DNA of 36,387 nt, from contig JAVEET010000147.1 in assembly GCA_030840295.1 (NCBI GenBank), forward strand, positions 1 to 36,387, given 5' to 3'. The position numbers and the translations under genes were made by a program. The notes beneath the pieces are model-generated. The model saw only the letters and a list, made by a program, of their open reading frames with translations. It was not told the DNA's origin and ran no database searches. Positions within the stretch are counted from its first letter, which is position 1; each line of letters begins with the position of its first letter. Shown piece after piece: positions 17,135 to 25,128 of the stretch. This stretch comes from Pseudonocardiales bacterium (GTDB lineage Bacteria > Actinomycetota > Actinomycetes > Mycobacteriales > Jatrophihabitantaceae).

Positions 17135-17250
17135 CAGATCGAATCCGTTCTCGGGCAACTTGCTCCATCGAATATCCGGACACCTGCCGGCCGAACCTAC
17201 CGAACTCCGTACGGACGACCGCCAGCACGCTCGCCGCCATCGCGTCAAGC
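17135..17250 (-). pseudogene. FAD-linked oxidase (D-lactate/glycolate oxidase type) fragment, frameshifted
   Basis: On the minus strand one frame reads VVRTEFGRFGRQVSGYSMEQ. After a 1-2 base frame break the next reads LPENGFDLG. Joined, these match the RTEFGRxxRQVSGYxLEHLLPENGFD block of large FAD-binding, often Fe-S-containing, oxidases related to D-lactate dehydrogenase. Only about 40 codons survive of a gene that is normally over 2 kb, so this is a deletion relic. Confidence 0.6.
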
Positions 17251-17339
17251 TTGCTGCGCAACTCGGGCCGTTCACGGGAGGTCGAGCGCGGCGTCAGCGG
17301 TTGAACGCCCATGCCACAGCCAGGTCGCCCGGTTCGTCA

Positions 17340-17972
17340 CTACTCCACCGAAAGGCCGAGGACAGCGAGCGCCGAGCGGACCAAGACTTCGGCGTGGGCC
17401 CGGGCATTGTCAGTGAGCTCGCTGTGGGGGGTATGGGGGCTGCTGCGGAGTTGAGCGTTGGCGCTGAGCAGGAGAGCGCCATTTATGGCACCCATTGCGC
17501 AGCGGTGCTGAATACGCACGGCCTCGTCATCGGAGCCGGCAAATGCACGTTCGAACTCGTCCGCGAACCCCACGGACTTGCGTCGTTCCCGCATGGCACG
17601 CATGGCGGACGGGTCGAAGAGAAGTGACCGCAGGAGGGGGATGTTGGTGAGCTGTACTTCGACGAATCGTCGAACGGTGGCGATTTTGAATGCGTCCGAC
17701 GCTGCTTGGTCGCCGGGAGTGAGCTGTGCCCGACCGGCTACGGTTGCTGCGGTGAGATCGTCCAGGCTCTGCGTGAGCGGGGCGAGGATCGCATCGAGCA
17801 GGGCGTCCTTCGAGCTGAAGTGGTAGTACATCGACGATTTCGTCAGCGAGAGACGTTCGGCGATGTCGCGCAACGTGGTGCCGGCGAAGGCGCGCTCGGT
17901 GAACAGCTCCAGCGCGGCGTCGATAATTCGCTGGCGGGTCTGTTCCGCCGTGGTGCCTTTGATCCTGGCCAT
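17340..17972 (-). CDS. TetR-family regulator of the MMPL exporter
   Basis: A 210-residue TetR-type repressor. The N-terminal helix-turn-helix is clear: TRQRIIDAALELFTERAF, then TTLRDIAERLSLTKSSMYYH and FSSKDALLDAIL. The C-terminal ligand domain is divergent, as usual. The frame is open to 18014, but the Met at 17972 (MARIKG) gives the normal distance to the DNA-binding domain; neither start has an ideal ribosome site. It is divergent from the MMPL gene, with a perfect 26-bp palindrome between them, so it very likely represses that gene and itself. Confidence 0.9.
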   Translation of the reverse strand: MARIKGTTAEQTRQRIIDAALELFTERAFAGTTLRDIAERLSLTKSSMYYHFSSKDALLDAILAPLTQSLDDLTAATVAGRAQLTPGDQAASDAFKIATVRRFVEVQLTNIPLLRSLLFDPSAMRAMRERRKSVGFADEFERAFAGSDDEAVRIQHRCAMGAINGALLLSANAQLRSSPHTPHSELTDNARAHAEVLVRSALAVLGLSVE

Positions 17973-18029
17973 GTCAGCTGCTTCACAACTCCTCTCTTCG
18001 CTTCGTCCATCCATTGGTCGTCAGGTAGG

Positions 18030-18055
18030 TTATTAAACGTCCGGACGTTTAATAA
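18030..18055. promoter_or_regulatory. TetR operator: perfect 26-bp palindrome
   Basis: The half-site TTATTAAACGTCC (18030-18042) is followed directly by its exact inverse complement (18043-18055). The site lies between the TetR gene and the MMPL gene and runs up to the MMPL ribosome site (AAGGAGC at 18054-18060), so a bound repressor would cover both promoters. Confidence 0.85.
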
Positions 18056-18064
18056 GGAGCTCCT

Positions 18065-20269
18065 GTGACCACTCTAGCCCGCTGGTGCCTTCGGCACCGG
18101 ACGTTGACGGTACTTGGCTGGGTGGTGTTGCTGGTGGGGCTCGCGGTCGGCAGCAAGGCCGCAGGCGGGGCCAGTTACGCCGATGCGTTCTCCCTGCCAG
18201 GCACGCAGTCGACCCAGGCGACCGACCTACTTCAGAAATCAGTGCCCTCCGAGGCGGGCGACGCGGACAGCGTCGTCTGGAAGGTCGACTCCGGCACCGT
18301 GCGCGACACGGCGGTCGAGCGGCACGTCAGCGCGATGTTGACCAAGATCGGCAGGTTGCCCCACGTTGCCAGCGTGCGTAGCCCTTACTCGACCACCGCT
18401 GGCGCGGCACAGATCAGTTCGCAGGGTCAGATCGCCTATGCCACGATCACCTTCGACACGCAGGCCAACAAACTGCCCGCCTCGGCGGTGACCGCGGTCA
18501 TCGATACCGCCCAGGCCGCGCGCACCGACCGGCTGCAGGTCGAGCTGGGTGGGCAAGCGATCAAGAAGGTCAACCAGAGGCCGGGCGGCTTCAGCGAGCT
18601 CATCGGTATCCTCGCGGCCGCGATCGTCCTCTTCCTCGCGTTCGGCTCGTTGCTGTCGATGCTCATGCCGCTGCTGACGGCGGTCGCGGGTATCGGGGTC
18701 GGCATCGAGCTGGCCGGGGTGCTGACCCATGCGTTCAGCATCGCCTCGCTGGCCCCCACCCTGTCCGGCTTGATCGGGCTCGGGGTGGGCATCGATTACG
18801 CGCTGTTCATCGTCACAAGGCATCGCAACGGCATCAAAGCCGGCCGAAGTCCGCAGGATGCGGCGGTCGCCGCGTTGAACACGTCCGGGCGGGCAGTGTT
18901 GTTCGCCGGAGCCACGGTCTGCATCGCATTATTGGGGCTGCTCGTGCTCGGTGTCGGGTTCCTCAACGGCGTTGCGATTGCGGCCGCTCTGACAGTGGTG
19001 TTCACCGTTCTCGCCGCGATCACCCTGCTGCCGGCGCTGCTGGGACTGCTCGGCAACCGGGTGCTGTCGCGGCGCGAACGTGCCCGGTTGGCCACAGGCC
19101 CGGTCGACGTGCACGCCGGATCGAGGTGGAGCCGCTGGGCCGGACTGCTGCAGAACCGACCGAGGATTCTCGCCGGCCTGGCCGTCGCGATCATGCTGGT
19201 CCTGGCGATCCCAGCCCTGTCGATCCGGCTCGGCTCTTCAGACTCCAGCAGCGACCCCGCCGCCAGCACCACCCGGAAGGCATACGACCTGCTCGCCGAT
19301 GGATTCGGCCCCGGGTTCAACGGTCCGCTGGTGATCGTGGCCCAGCACACCGGCGCCGCGAACCCTCAGACTGACACCAGGTTGCAGAGCGTGCTGAACT
19401 CAACCGCAGGGGTCGCGAAGGTGAGCAAGTTGCCCCTGAAGTCCGGTGACGTCAGCGTCTTCGACGTCTACCCGACGACCTCTCCGCAGTCCAAACAAAC
19501 CACGGATCTGATCAGTCACTTGCGTGCTGATGTCCTGCCACCCATCGAGAAATCGACGAATACGACAGTCTACGTCGGTGGGGCAACCGCGATCTTCGCT
19601 GACTTCGCTCAGGTGCTATCCGGCAAGCTGCCCTTGTTCATCCTGGTGATCATCGCCCTGGGCGCGTTACTGCTGATGCTGGCGTTCCGCAGCCTGCTGA
19701 TTCCGCTCACCGCCGCGGTCATGAATCTCATCGCCGCCGCCGCGTCCTTCGGTGTCGTGGTCGCGGTCTTCCAGTGGGGCTGGGGATCCGACGCCCTCGG
19801 ACTCGGGCATAGCGGACCGATCGAGGCGTTCCTGCCCGTGCTGATGCTGGCCATCCTGTTCGGCCTGTCCATGGATTACCAGGTGTTCCTCGTCAGCCGT
19901 ATGCACGAGGAATGGGTCCACACCGGCGACAACCACCGCGCAATCCGAGTCGGGCAGGCCGAGACCGGCAAGGTCATCACCGCAGCCGCCACCATCATGA
20001 TCTGCGTGTTCCTCGCGTTCATCTTCCTCGGCCAGCGAACGATCGGGGAGTTCGGCATCGGCCTCGCCACGGCCGTAGCCCTGGACGCCTTCATTCTGCG
20101 CACCGTGCTCGTGCCCGCGTTGATGCACCTGTTCGGCGACGCCAACTGGTGGCTACCCGGGTGGCTGGACAAAACACTGCCGCATCTATCCGTCGACCCG
20201 CCCGAGGAGCTCGCATCGACCGGCCAGCCCGGGCCGCCACCCCAGGACCTCACCACCGTAAGCGCGTGA
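18065..20269 (+). CDS. MMPL-family RND-type membrane transporter
   Basis: A 734-residue integral membrane protein with the duplicated MMPL layout. TM1 at about residues 12-30 is followed by an extracytoplasmic domain, then a five-helix bundle (about 175-330) with GLGVGIDYALFIVTRHR. A second extracytoplasmic domain follows, then a second bundle (about 515-700) with LFGLSMDYQVFLVSRMHEEW. These two GxxxDY motifs mark the proton-relay helices. The family exports lipids, siderophores or toxic compounds by proton motive force. The GTG start at 18065 has AAGGAGC upstream. Control by the divergent TetR suggests an inducible efflux role; the cargo is unknown. Confidence 0.92.
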   Translation: MTTLARWCLRHRTLTVLGWVVLLVGLAVGSKAAGGASYADAFSLPGTQSTQATDLLQKSVPSEAGDADSVVWKVDSGTVRDTAVERHVSAMLTKIGRLPHVASVRSPYSTTAGAAQISSQGQIAYATITFDTQANKLPASAVTAVIDTAQAARTDRLQVELGGQAIKKVNQRPGGFSELIGILAAAIVLFLAFGSLLSMLMPLLTAVAGIGVGIELAGVLTHAFSIASLAPTLSGLIGLGVGIDYALFIVTRHRNGIKAGRSPQDAAVAALNTSGRAVLFAGATVCIALLGLLVLGVGFLNGVAIAAALTVVFTVLAAITLLPALLGLLGNRVLSRRERARLATGPVDVHAGSRWSRWAGLLQNRPRILAGLAVAIMLVLAIPALSIRLGSSDSSSDPAASTTRKAYDLLADGFGPGFNGPLVIVAQHTGAANPQTDTRLQSVLNSTAGVAKVSKLPLKSGDVSVFDVYPTTSPQSKQTTDLISHLRADVLPPIEKSTNTTVYVGGATAIFADFAQVLSGKLPLFILVIIALGALLLMLAFRSLLIPLTAAVMNLIAAAASFGVVVAVFQWGWGSDALGLGHSGPIEAFLPVLMLAILFGLSMDYQVFLVSRMHEEWVHTGDNHRAIRVGQAETGKVITAAATIMICVFLAFIFLGQRTIGEFGIGLATAVALDAFILRTVLVPALMHLFGDANWWLPGWLDKTLPHLSVDPPEELASTGQPGPPPQDLTTVSA

Positions 20270-20370
20270 CCGTCCTGGCCGGGTGTCGCGATGCTGACAG
20301 TCGGGCAACGAAAATTGGACGCACCCTTCGCAAGGGGACATGCGGATCTGGATTGGAGAAAGTTCCTCAA

Positions 20371-21015
20371 ATGACATCCGCATGCGATCTCGGCCTGCTT
20401 GCCTTACGTATAGGAATTGGCGGCACATTCATTGCTCATGGCACCCAGACGTTGTGCGGCTGGCTCGCCGGCCCCGGTCTCGATGTGACTGCCGCTCGGT
20501 TTGAGCAGTTGGGCATTCGCCCGCGGCGTGTGAATGCGCTGGTGGCCGGACTCGCCGAGGCTGGAGGAGGCGCTCTGCTCGCCACCGGTCTTGCCACTCC
20601 GGCTGCCAGCGCGACCAGCGCCGGCACGGTGGTCATCGCCTCGTCCACACCCACCTCCCCCGGTTTCTTCACCGGCGATACGGTGGCCTCGTTCCACGCC
20701 ACCCTGGGCTCCAGCGCCGCGGCACTTTGCCTGGCTGGCCCCGGCACGCTCTCCCTCGACCACGCCCTAGGCCATCGCTTCAACCGGAACTGGGTACGCG
20801 CCGTCGCCTTCGCTGCGGTCGTGCCCGCGGCGAAGCTTGTCATCGCTAAGCGGCGTTACACGCTAGCCATGGGTCTCGCTGAATCGGTTGATGCCGATGC
20901 CGCCTGCCGGTCAGTACTCCCTCGCCCGATTCATCGACGGGAGCCGTCCATGTTCGACCGCGACCCGCACCCAGGCTCGGCGGGTTTGACGGCTCGCATG
21001 CGGAGCATTCGGTGA
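20371..21015 (+). CDS. DoxX-family membrane protein
   Basis: A 214-residue protein with about four hydrophobic segments. The DoxX signature is visible at the start: LALRIGIGGTFIAHGTQTL, then GWLAGPGLDVTAARFEQLGI and LVAGLAEAGGGALLATGLATP. ATG at 20371 is preceded by GGAGAA about 10 nt upstream; the frame runs further upstream, but only as antisense-like text over the MMPL gene end. The soluble, Arg-rich C-terminal extension of about 60 residues is longer than usual. DoxX proteins are linked to redox/thiol stress membrane complexes. The stop overlaps the next gene (GTGA). Confidence 0.8.
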   Translation: MTSACDLGLLALRIGIGGTFIAHGTQTLCGWLAGPGLDVTAARFEQLGIRPRRVNALVAGLAEAGGGALLATGLATPAASATSAGTVVIASSTPTSPGFFTGDTVASFHATLGSSAAALCLAGPGTLSLDHALGHRFNRNWVRAVAFAAVVPAAKLVIAKRRYTLAMGLAESVDADAACRSVLPRPIHRREPSMFDRDPHPGSAGLTARMRSIR

Positions 21016-21662
21016 GCAACTTTCGCCCACGATTCACCGAATCGGTCAGCACCGGCCTCGTTCGCCGCGCCGAACCCTCCGCGCACGTGCCCCCGCCCGC
21101 AACAACATTCCTGAAACCGCGGTGGCTCGGACTTCATCTATTTGTCTGGGCCATCACCGCGGCCATGGTGCTCCTTGGGCGCTGGCAGCTTACGGTTTCA
21201 CATGAGAAGCATTTCAGCCTCCAGAACTTCGGCTACGCATTGCAATGGTGGACGTTCTGCGCCTTTGCCTTGTTCTTCTGGCTACGACTCATCCGCGATG
21301 CGCGACAACCACCAGCCGCAGCAGGCGAAGCTGCCCAGCTGGCTGTCCGACCCGGTCAACCAACTCAGACTGTCGAACCGACATACTCCGGTCCAGCCGA
21401 CCTGATCAGCCGGCCTAAGCGCGCAGATCAAGCATCGACCGTTTACCGAGGCTACGTCATAGCCAACAGCGCTATAAGCCCGGCACGCAGTAATGACGAT
21501 CGATATCACGCCGCTTACAACGACTACCTCTGGGAGTTGAATTTGGCGGATGTGGCTAGGCGTGGCCGCCTTGTTAAACCTAAAGAGGCAGATGCCCATC
21601 CCATCGCGCCCCGATCGCTGGAGCCCGAGACGATCAACGGCGACGTCTCCAAGGACCGCTAG
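21012..21662 (+). CDS. Two-helix membrane protein of unknown function
   Basis: A 216-residue protein. A cytoplasmic N-terminus is followed by two membrane helices (about residues 40-58 and 72-92) within LHLFVWAITAAMVLLGRWQL and NFGYALQWWTFCAFALFFWL. A hydrophilic tail ends in AAYNDYLWELN. This layout matches a conserved actinobacterial uncharacterised family with a GRWQL...QNFGYALQWW core; no function is known. The GTG start overlaps the DoxX gene stop (GTGA), suggesting co-expression. Confidence 0.75.
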   Translation: MSNFRPRFTESVSTGLVRRAEPSAHVPPPATTFLKPRWLGLHLFVWAITAAMVLLGRWQLTVSHEKHFSLQNFGYALQWWTFCAFALFFWLRLIRDARQPPAAAGEAAQLAVRPGQPTQTVEPTYSGPADLISRPKRADQASTVYRGYVIANSAISPARSNDDRYHAAYNDYLWELNLADVARRGRLVKPKEADAHPIAPRSLEPETINGDVSKDR

Positions 21663-21736
21663 AAGCATGCGTCCCGAAGGTCGCGGCGCCTGCCGCCCCG
21701 ATGGCCTTCTACTGTATCCAATTGAGGAGCTTAGCC

Positions 21737-22504
21737 ATGTCGCATTCACTCTCGTTCACTCTCGTTGCCCCGGGCGTGCACCGCCTGGCCGACTCCCTCG
21801 TCAACATTTATGTCGTCGAAGAGGCAGGCCAACTCACCGTGATCGATGCCGGCATGCCGGCCCTCTACCGACCGCTTGCCGCCGCTCTCGCCGCGATCAA
21901 CCGATCCGTCTCCGACATCCGCGCCGTACTAATCACCCACGGCCACCCCGACCACATCGGGCTAGCCGAGCGCCTACGCACCGAAGCCGGAGCCACCATC
22001 TGGGTCCACGAGGCAGATGCACTGCTCTTGCGCGACCCTCGCCACATCATGGCCAATTCCAAGAACGAACGCTCCTTGCTGCCCTACCTGCTCAAGCGTC
22101 CCGCTTCGTTCAGCATCCCCATCCACCTGGCGCGCGCCGGCGGATTCACCGCCCGACCGGTCCTGTCGACGTCGACGTTCCACGGTGGAGAGACCTTGAA
22201 CATCCCCGGCGAGCCGACAGTGATCGCAACACCGGGACACACCCGAGGCAGCTCGAGTTTCCTGCTTGCTGCACGGCGCGTTCTGTTCACCGGCGACGCG
22301 CTGGTAACGGCGGACGGAATGACGGGCCGCATCGGCCCCACGATCGTCTCCCGCGCCTTCACCAACGACAGCCAACAGGCAATCACCTCACTGGACGCAC
22401 TGGCCAACCTCGACATCGACGTCGCGCTTCCCGGGCACGGCGAACCGATCACATCAGCATTCAATGCCGCCCTAGATCAAGCTCGTACGGCAGAAGCAAG
22501 GTGA
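21737..22504 (+). CDS. Metallo-beta-lactamase-fold hydrolase
   Basis: A 255-residue MBL-fold protein. The metal site THGHPDH is at residues about 67-73 (H68, H70, D72, H73), with the later ligands in TPGHTRGS, FTGDAL and LPGHGEP. The fold supports a hydrolase of the glyoxalase II/lactonase type; substrate unknown. The ATG at 21737 is chosen because GAGGAG lies 7 nt upstream; an in-frame ATG at 21701 lacks a ribosome site. Confidence 0.88.
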   Translation: MSHSLSFTLVAPGVHRLADSLVNIYVVEEAGQLTVIDAGMPALYRPLAAALAAINRSVSDIRAVLITHGHPDHIGLAERLRTEAGATIWVHEADALLLRDPRHIMANSKNERSLLPYLLKRPASFSIPIHLARAGGFTARPVLSTSTFHGGETLNIPGEPTVIATPGHTRGSSSFLLAARRVLFTGDALVTADGMTGRIGPTIVSRAFTNDSQQAITSLDALANLDIDVALPGHGEPITSAFNAALDQARTAEAR

Positions 22505-22706
22505 CCGACGTCCTCAAATGAGAACACGGAGCGGGACTCTTCGCCACGGCGTCACGGCCAACCAGCAGCGCCAATGGCGAGCGGATGATGGTTCTCCGTG
22601 GAGTGGACCTAGCACATACGTGACGCAGCGATTCGGCGGTGATGAGGTGCCAGACCCGTGACGGACCTCGACCAGGCTCATCCCGCTCCAAGCCGCTGTC
22701 TTCCTG

Positions 22707-22723
22707 ACCGGCCCGCGGCCGGT
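22707..22723 (-). terminator. Terminator hairpin of the keto acid dehydrogenase operon
   Basis: ACCGGCC and GGCCGGT form a perfect 7-bp stem with a 3-nt loop, 11 bp beyond the stop codon of the E2 gene on the minus strand. No T-run, as often in actinobacteria. Confidence 0.5.
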
Positions 22724-22734
22724 GTGCCTTGGAA

Positions 22735-24078
22735 CTACAGGTGGCGCAGGGTGTTTGTGGGTGACTCGACGCAGTCGGCGACGAATCGCAGGAACCCGCC
22801 CGCAGTGCCGCCGTCGCAGACGCGGTGGTCGAAGGCCAGCGTGAGTTGTGTCAACTTGCGAGGCACGATTTGTGCGTTGACGACCCAGGGGCGTTCGATG
22901 ATCCGGCCGATGCCGAGGATCGCTACTTCCGGGTGGTTGATGATGGCCGCTGAGCCGTCCACGCCGAACACGCCGTAGTTGTTGATCGTGAACGTCCCCC
23001 CGTTCAGGTCAGCGGTGCCGAGCTTGCCGTCTCTGGCGCGCTGGGTCCGCTCGGCGAACGCCGTGCAGAGCTGCTCGAGTGAGAGGGTGTGAGCATCGGG
23101 TACGACGGGCACCATGAGTCCTCGATCGGTTTGTGCGGCGAAGCCGAGATTCACCGTCGGACCCATCACGATTTCGTCGCCTTCGATTCTCGCGTTGAGT
23201 TCGGGGTAGCGGCGTAGCCCGAGGATCGCGAATCGGGACAGCAGCGCCAGCAGGCTGATCTTGGGCGCGGTCGAGTCGGCGTTCAGGGATGCGCGGAGCT
23301 CCAGCAAACCGGTGGCGTCGACGTCCACCCATACTGTCGCCTCTGGGATTTCACGTCGCGATCGGCTCAGTTTGTCGGCTACGGCTTTGCGCACACCTCG
23401 TAGCGGGATCCGGACCACGCCTGCGTATTCGGTCGCTGCGATAGCCGATGACTCGGGTTCGGCGACGATCCGATCTTCGGAAAGGTCGGCGTGGATGGCC
23501 TGATCAATGTCCTGTCGGGTGATCAGGCCGGCGGTGCCGGAGCCGTGGACGGCGGTGATGTCTATGCCTGCGTTCCGGGCCAGCCGCCTAACAAGTGGTG
23601 AGACGACGGCAACGCGGCCGTTGGCCGCGGGCGACGGCGGTGTGCTCGCGACCGGCGGGGAGGCTGGGGCGGAGGTCGGGGTGCGGTGGGTTCGGCGGCG
23701 GCGACGGCGGGTGCCGGAGGTGCCGTAGCCGATGAGGACGTTGCCGCTTTCGACGTCGCCGTCGGACCCTGCGTCGGGAGTGACGATGCCTGGTTCGGCG
23801 AACGATGTGCCGGTGTGCTGGGGCGACGTGCCCGGTTCGGCGCCTGCGTCCTGGACGGTGAGGAGCGGTTGTCCGACAGCCAGCACGTCGCCCGGATTGC
23901 CGTGCAGCTCGGTGACCTGACCGGCGAAGGGGACCGGGACCTCGACGATGGCTTTCGCGGTTTCGACTTCGACGACCGTCTGATCGATGGTGACAGTGTC
24001 GCCAACCTGGACGTGCCAGGTCACGATTTCGGCTTCGGTGAGGCCTTCACCGAGGTCAGGGAGCAGGAAGTCGGGCAT
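22735..24078 (-). CDS. bkdC: 2-oxoacid dehydrogenase E2 (dihydrolipoyl acyltransferase, branched-chain type)
   Basis: A 447-residue E2. The N-terminal lipoyl domain (residues 1-77) has the lipoylated Lys 42 in VEVETAKAIVEV; ETAKA rather than ETDKA is usual for actinobacterial branched-chain complexes. A Pro/Ala linker with an Arg run (about 124-129) precedes the E1/E3-binding domain (about 159-192, SPLVRRLARNAGIDITAV). The catalytic domain ends with AFDHRVCDGG (His 418, Asp 422). It transfers acyl groups from the E1 encoded upstream to CoA. ATG follows the E1beta stop directly (TAAATG). Confidence 0.9.
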   Translation of the reverse strand: MPDFLLPDLGEGLTEAEIVTWHVQVGDTVTIDQTVVEVETAKAIVEVPVPFAGQVTELHGNPGDVLAVGQPLLTVQDAGAEPGTSPQHTGTSFAEPGIVTPDAGSDGDVESGNVLIGYGTSGTRRRRRRTHRTPTSAPASPPVASTPPSPAANGRVAVVSPLVRRLARNAGIDITAVHGSGTAGLITRQDIDQAIHADLSEDRIVAEPESSAIAATEYAGVVRIPLRGVRKAVADKLSRSRREIPEATVWVDVDATGLLELRASLNADSTAPKISLLALLSRFAILGLRRYPELNARIEGDEIVMGPTVNLGFAAQTDRGLMVPVVPDAHTLSLEQLCTAFAERTQRARDGKLGTADLNGGTFTINNYGVFGVDGSAAIINHPEVAILGIGRIIERPWVVNAQIVPRKLTQLTLAFDHRVCDGGTAGGFLRFVADCVESPTNTLRHL

Positions 24079-25128
24079 TTAGCCGTCCGCCTTGACGGTG
24101 CCGCTGCTGTCCTGCCATTGGAGCCTGTCGATGGCGTCGAGAATGCGGTCGATGCTGGGTAGGTGGTGCTCTTCGAGATTGGGCGGGGGGTATGGGATGT
24201 CGAAGCCGGTGACCCGCAGGATGGGGGCTTCGAGGTAGTAGAAGCACTGCTCGGACAGCCGGGCCGCAACCTCGGCGCCGTAGCCGCAGAAGCGGCTTGC
24301 TTCATGCACGACGATCGCGCGGCCGGTACGCCGCACCGACGCGGCCACCGTTTCGTCGTCGAACGGCGACAGGCTCCTGAGGTCGATGACCTCCACGCTG
24401 CGGCCCTCCTCAGCCGCGGCGTCGGCTGCCTCCAGTGCCGTGCCCAGTGCGCCTCCGTAGGAGATGAGGGTGACCTCCGAGCCCGGTCGGCGAACGACAG
24501 CCCGATCCAGCGTAGCGGCGGTGTGCTGCAGGGTGGTGGTCTCTTTCGACCAGTAGCGGCGCTTGGGTTCGAGGAAGATAACCGGGTCCGGGCACTCGAT
24601 CGCTTGACGCAGCAGGGCGTAGGCGTCGGCGGGGGTGCCGGGAGTAACGACCCGCAGGCCGGCGGTGTGGGTGTAGTAGGCCTCGGAGGAATCGCAGTGA
24701 TGTTCGACGCCACCGATGCCTCCGCCGTAAGGGATCCGGATGACGATCGGCAGCGCAACCCGGCCCTTGGTCCGGTTGCGGAGTTTGGCCAGGTGGCTCG
24801 TGACCTGTTCGAAGGCGGGGTAGGCGAACGCGTCGAACTGCATCTCCACCACCGGGCGCAGGCCGTTCATCGCCATGCCGATGGCGGTACCGACAATGCC
24901 TGCCTCTGCGAGCGGGGTGTCGAACACTCGCTGTTCGCCGAAGGTTGCCGCCAGCCCGTCGGTGACTCGGAAGACGCCCCCGAGCGTCCCGACGTCCTCA
25001 CCGAAGACCAGGACGCTGCTGTCCTCACGCAGCGCGTCGGCCAGCGCCCGGTTCAACGCTCCCGCCATGGTCACCGGGGAGGCTATCGGCGCCTTCTCGA
25101 GGTCGCGATCGGTGAGAGTGGTCATCAT
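24079..25128 (-). CDS. bkdB: 2-oxoacid dehydrogenase E1 component, beta subunit
   Basis: A 349-residue E1beta. Typical blocks are VLVFGEDVGTLGGVFRVTDG, FDTPLAEAGIVGTAIGMAMNG, VEMQFDAFAYPAFEQV, RIPYGGGIGGVEHHCDSSEAY and the C-terminal SPFDDETVAASVRRTGRAIV and YGAEVAARL. Together with E1alpha it decarboxylates branched-chain 2-oxoacids using thiamine diphosphate. The ATG overlaps the E1alpha stop (ATGA). Branched-chain rather than pyruvate specificity is inferred from overall resemblance and the ETAKA-type E2. Confidence 0.9.
   Translation of the reverse strand: MMTTLTDRDLEKAPIASPVTMAGALNRALADALREDSSVLVFGEDVGTLGGVFRVTDGLAATFGEQRVFDTPLAEAGIVGTAIGMAMNGLRPVVEMQFDAFAYPAFEQVTSHLAKLRNRTKGRVALPIVIRIPYGGGIGGVEHHCDSSEAYYTHTAGLRVVTPGTPADAYALLRQAIECPDPVIFLEPKRRYWSKETTTLQHTAATLDRAVVRRPGSEVTLISYGGALGTALEAADAAAEEGRSVEVIDLRSLSPFDDETVAASVRRTGRAIVVHEASRFCGYGAEVAARLSEQCFYYLEAPILRVTGFDIPYPPPNLEEHHLPSIDRILDAIDRLQWQDSSGTVKADG

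Noticed and set aside
22461-22691. 76-codon minus-strand frame between the MBL gene and the E2 gene
   Set aside because: No domain, no ribosome site, and it overlaps the 3' end of the MBL gene; only the terminator hairpin at 22707-22723 is supported here.
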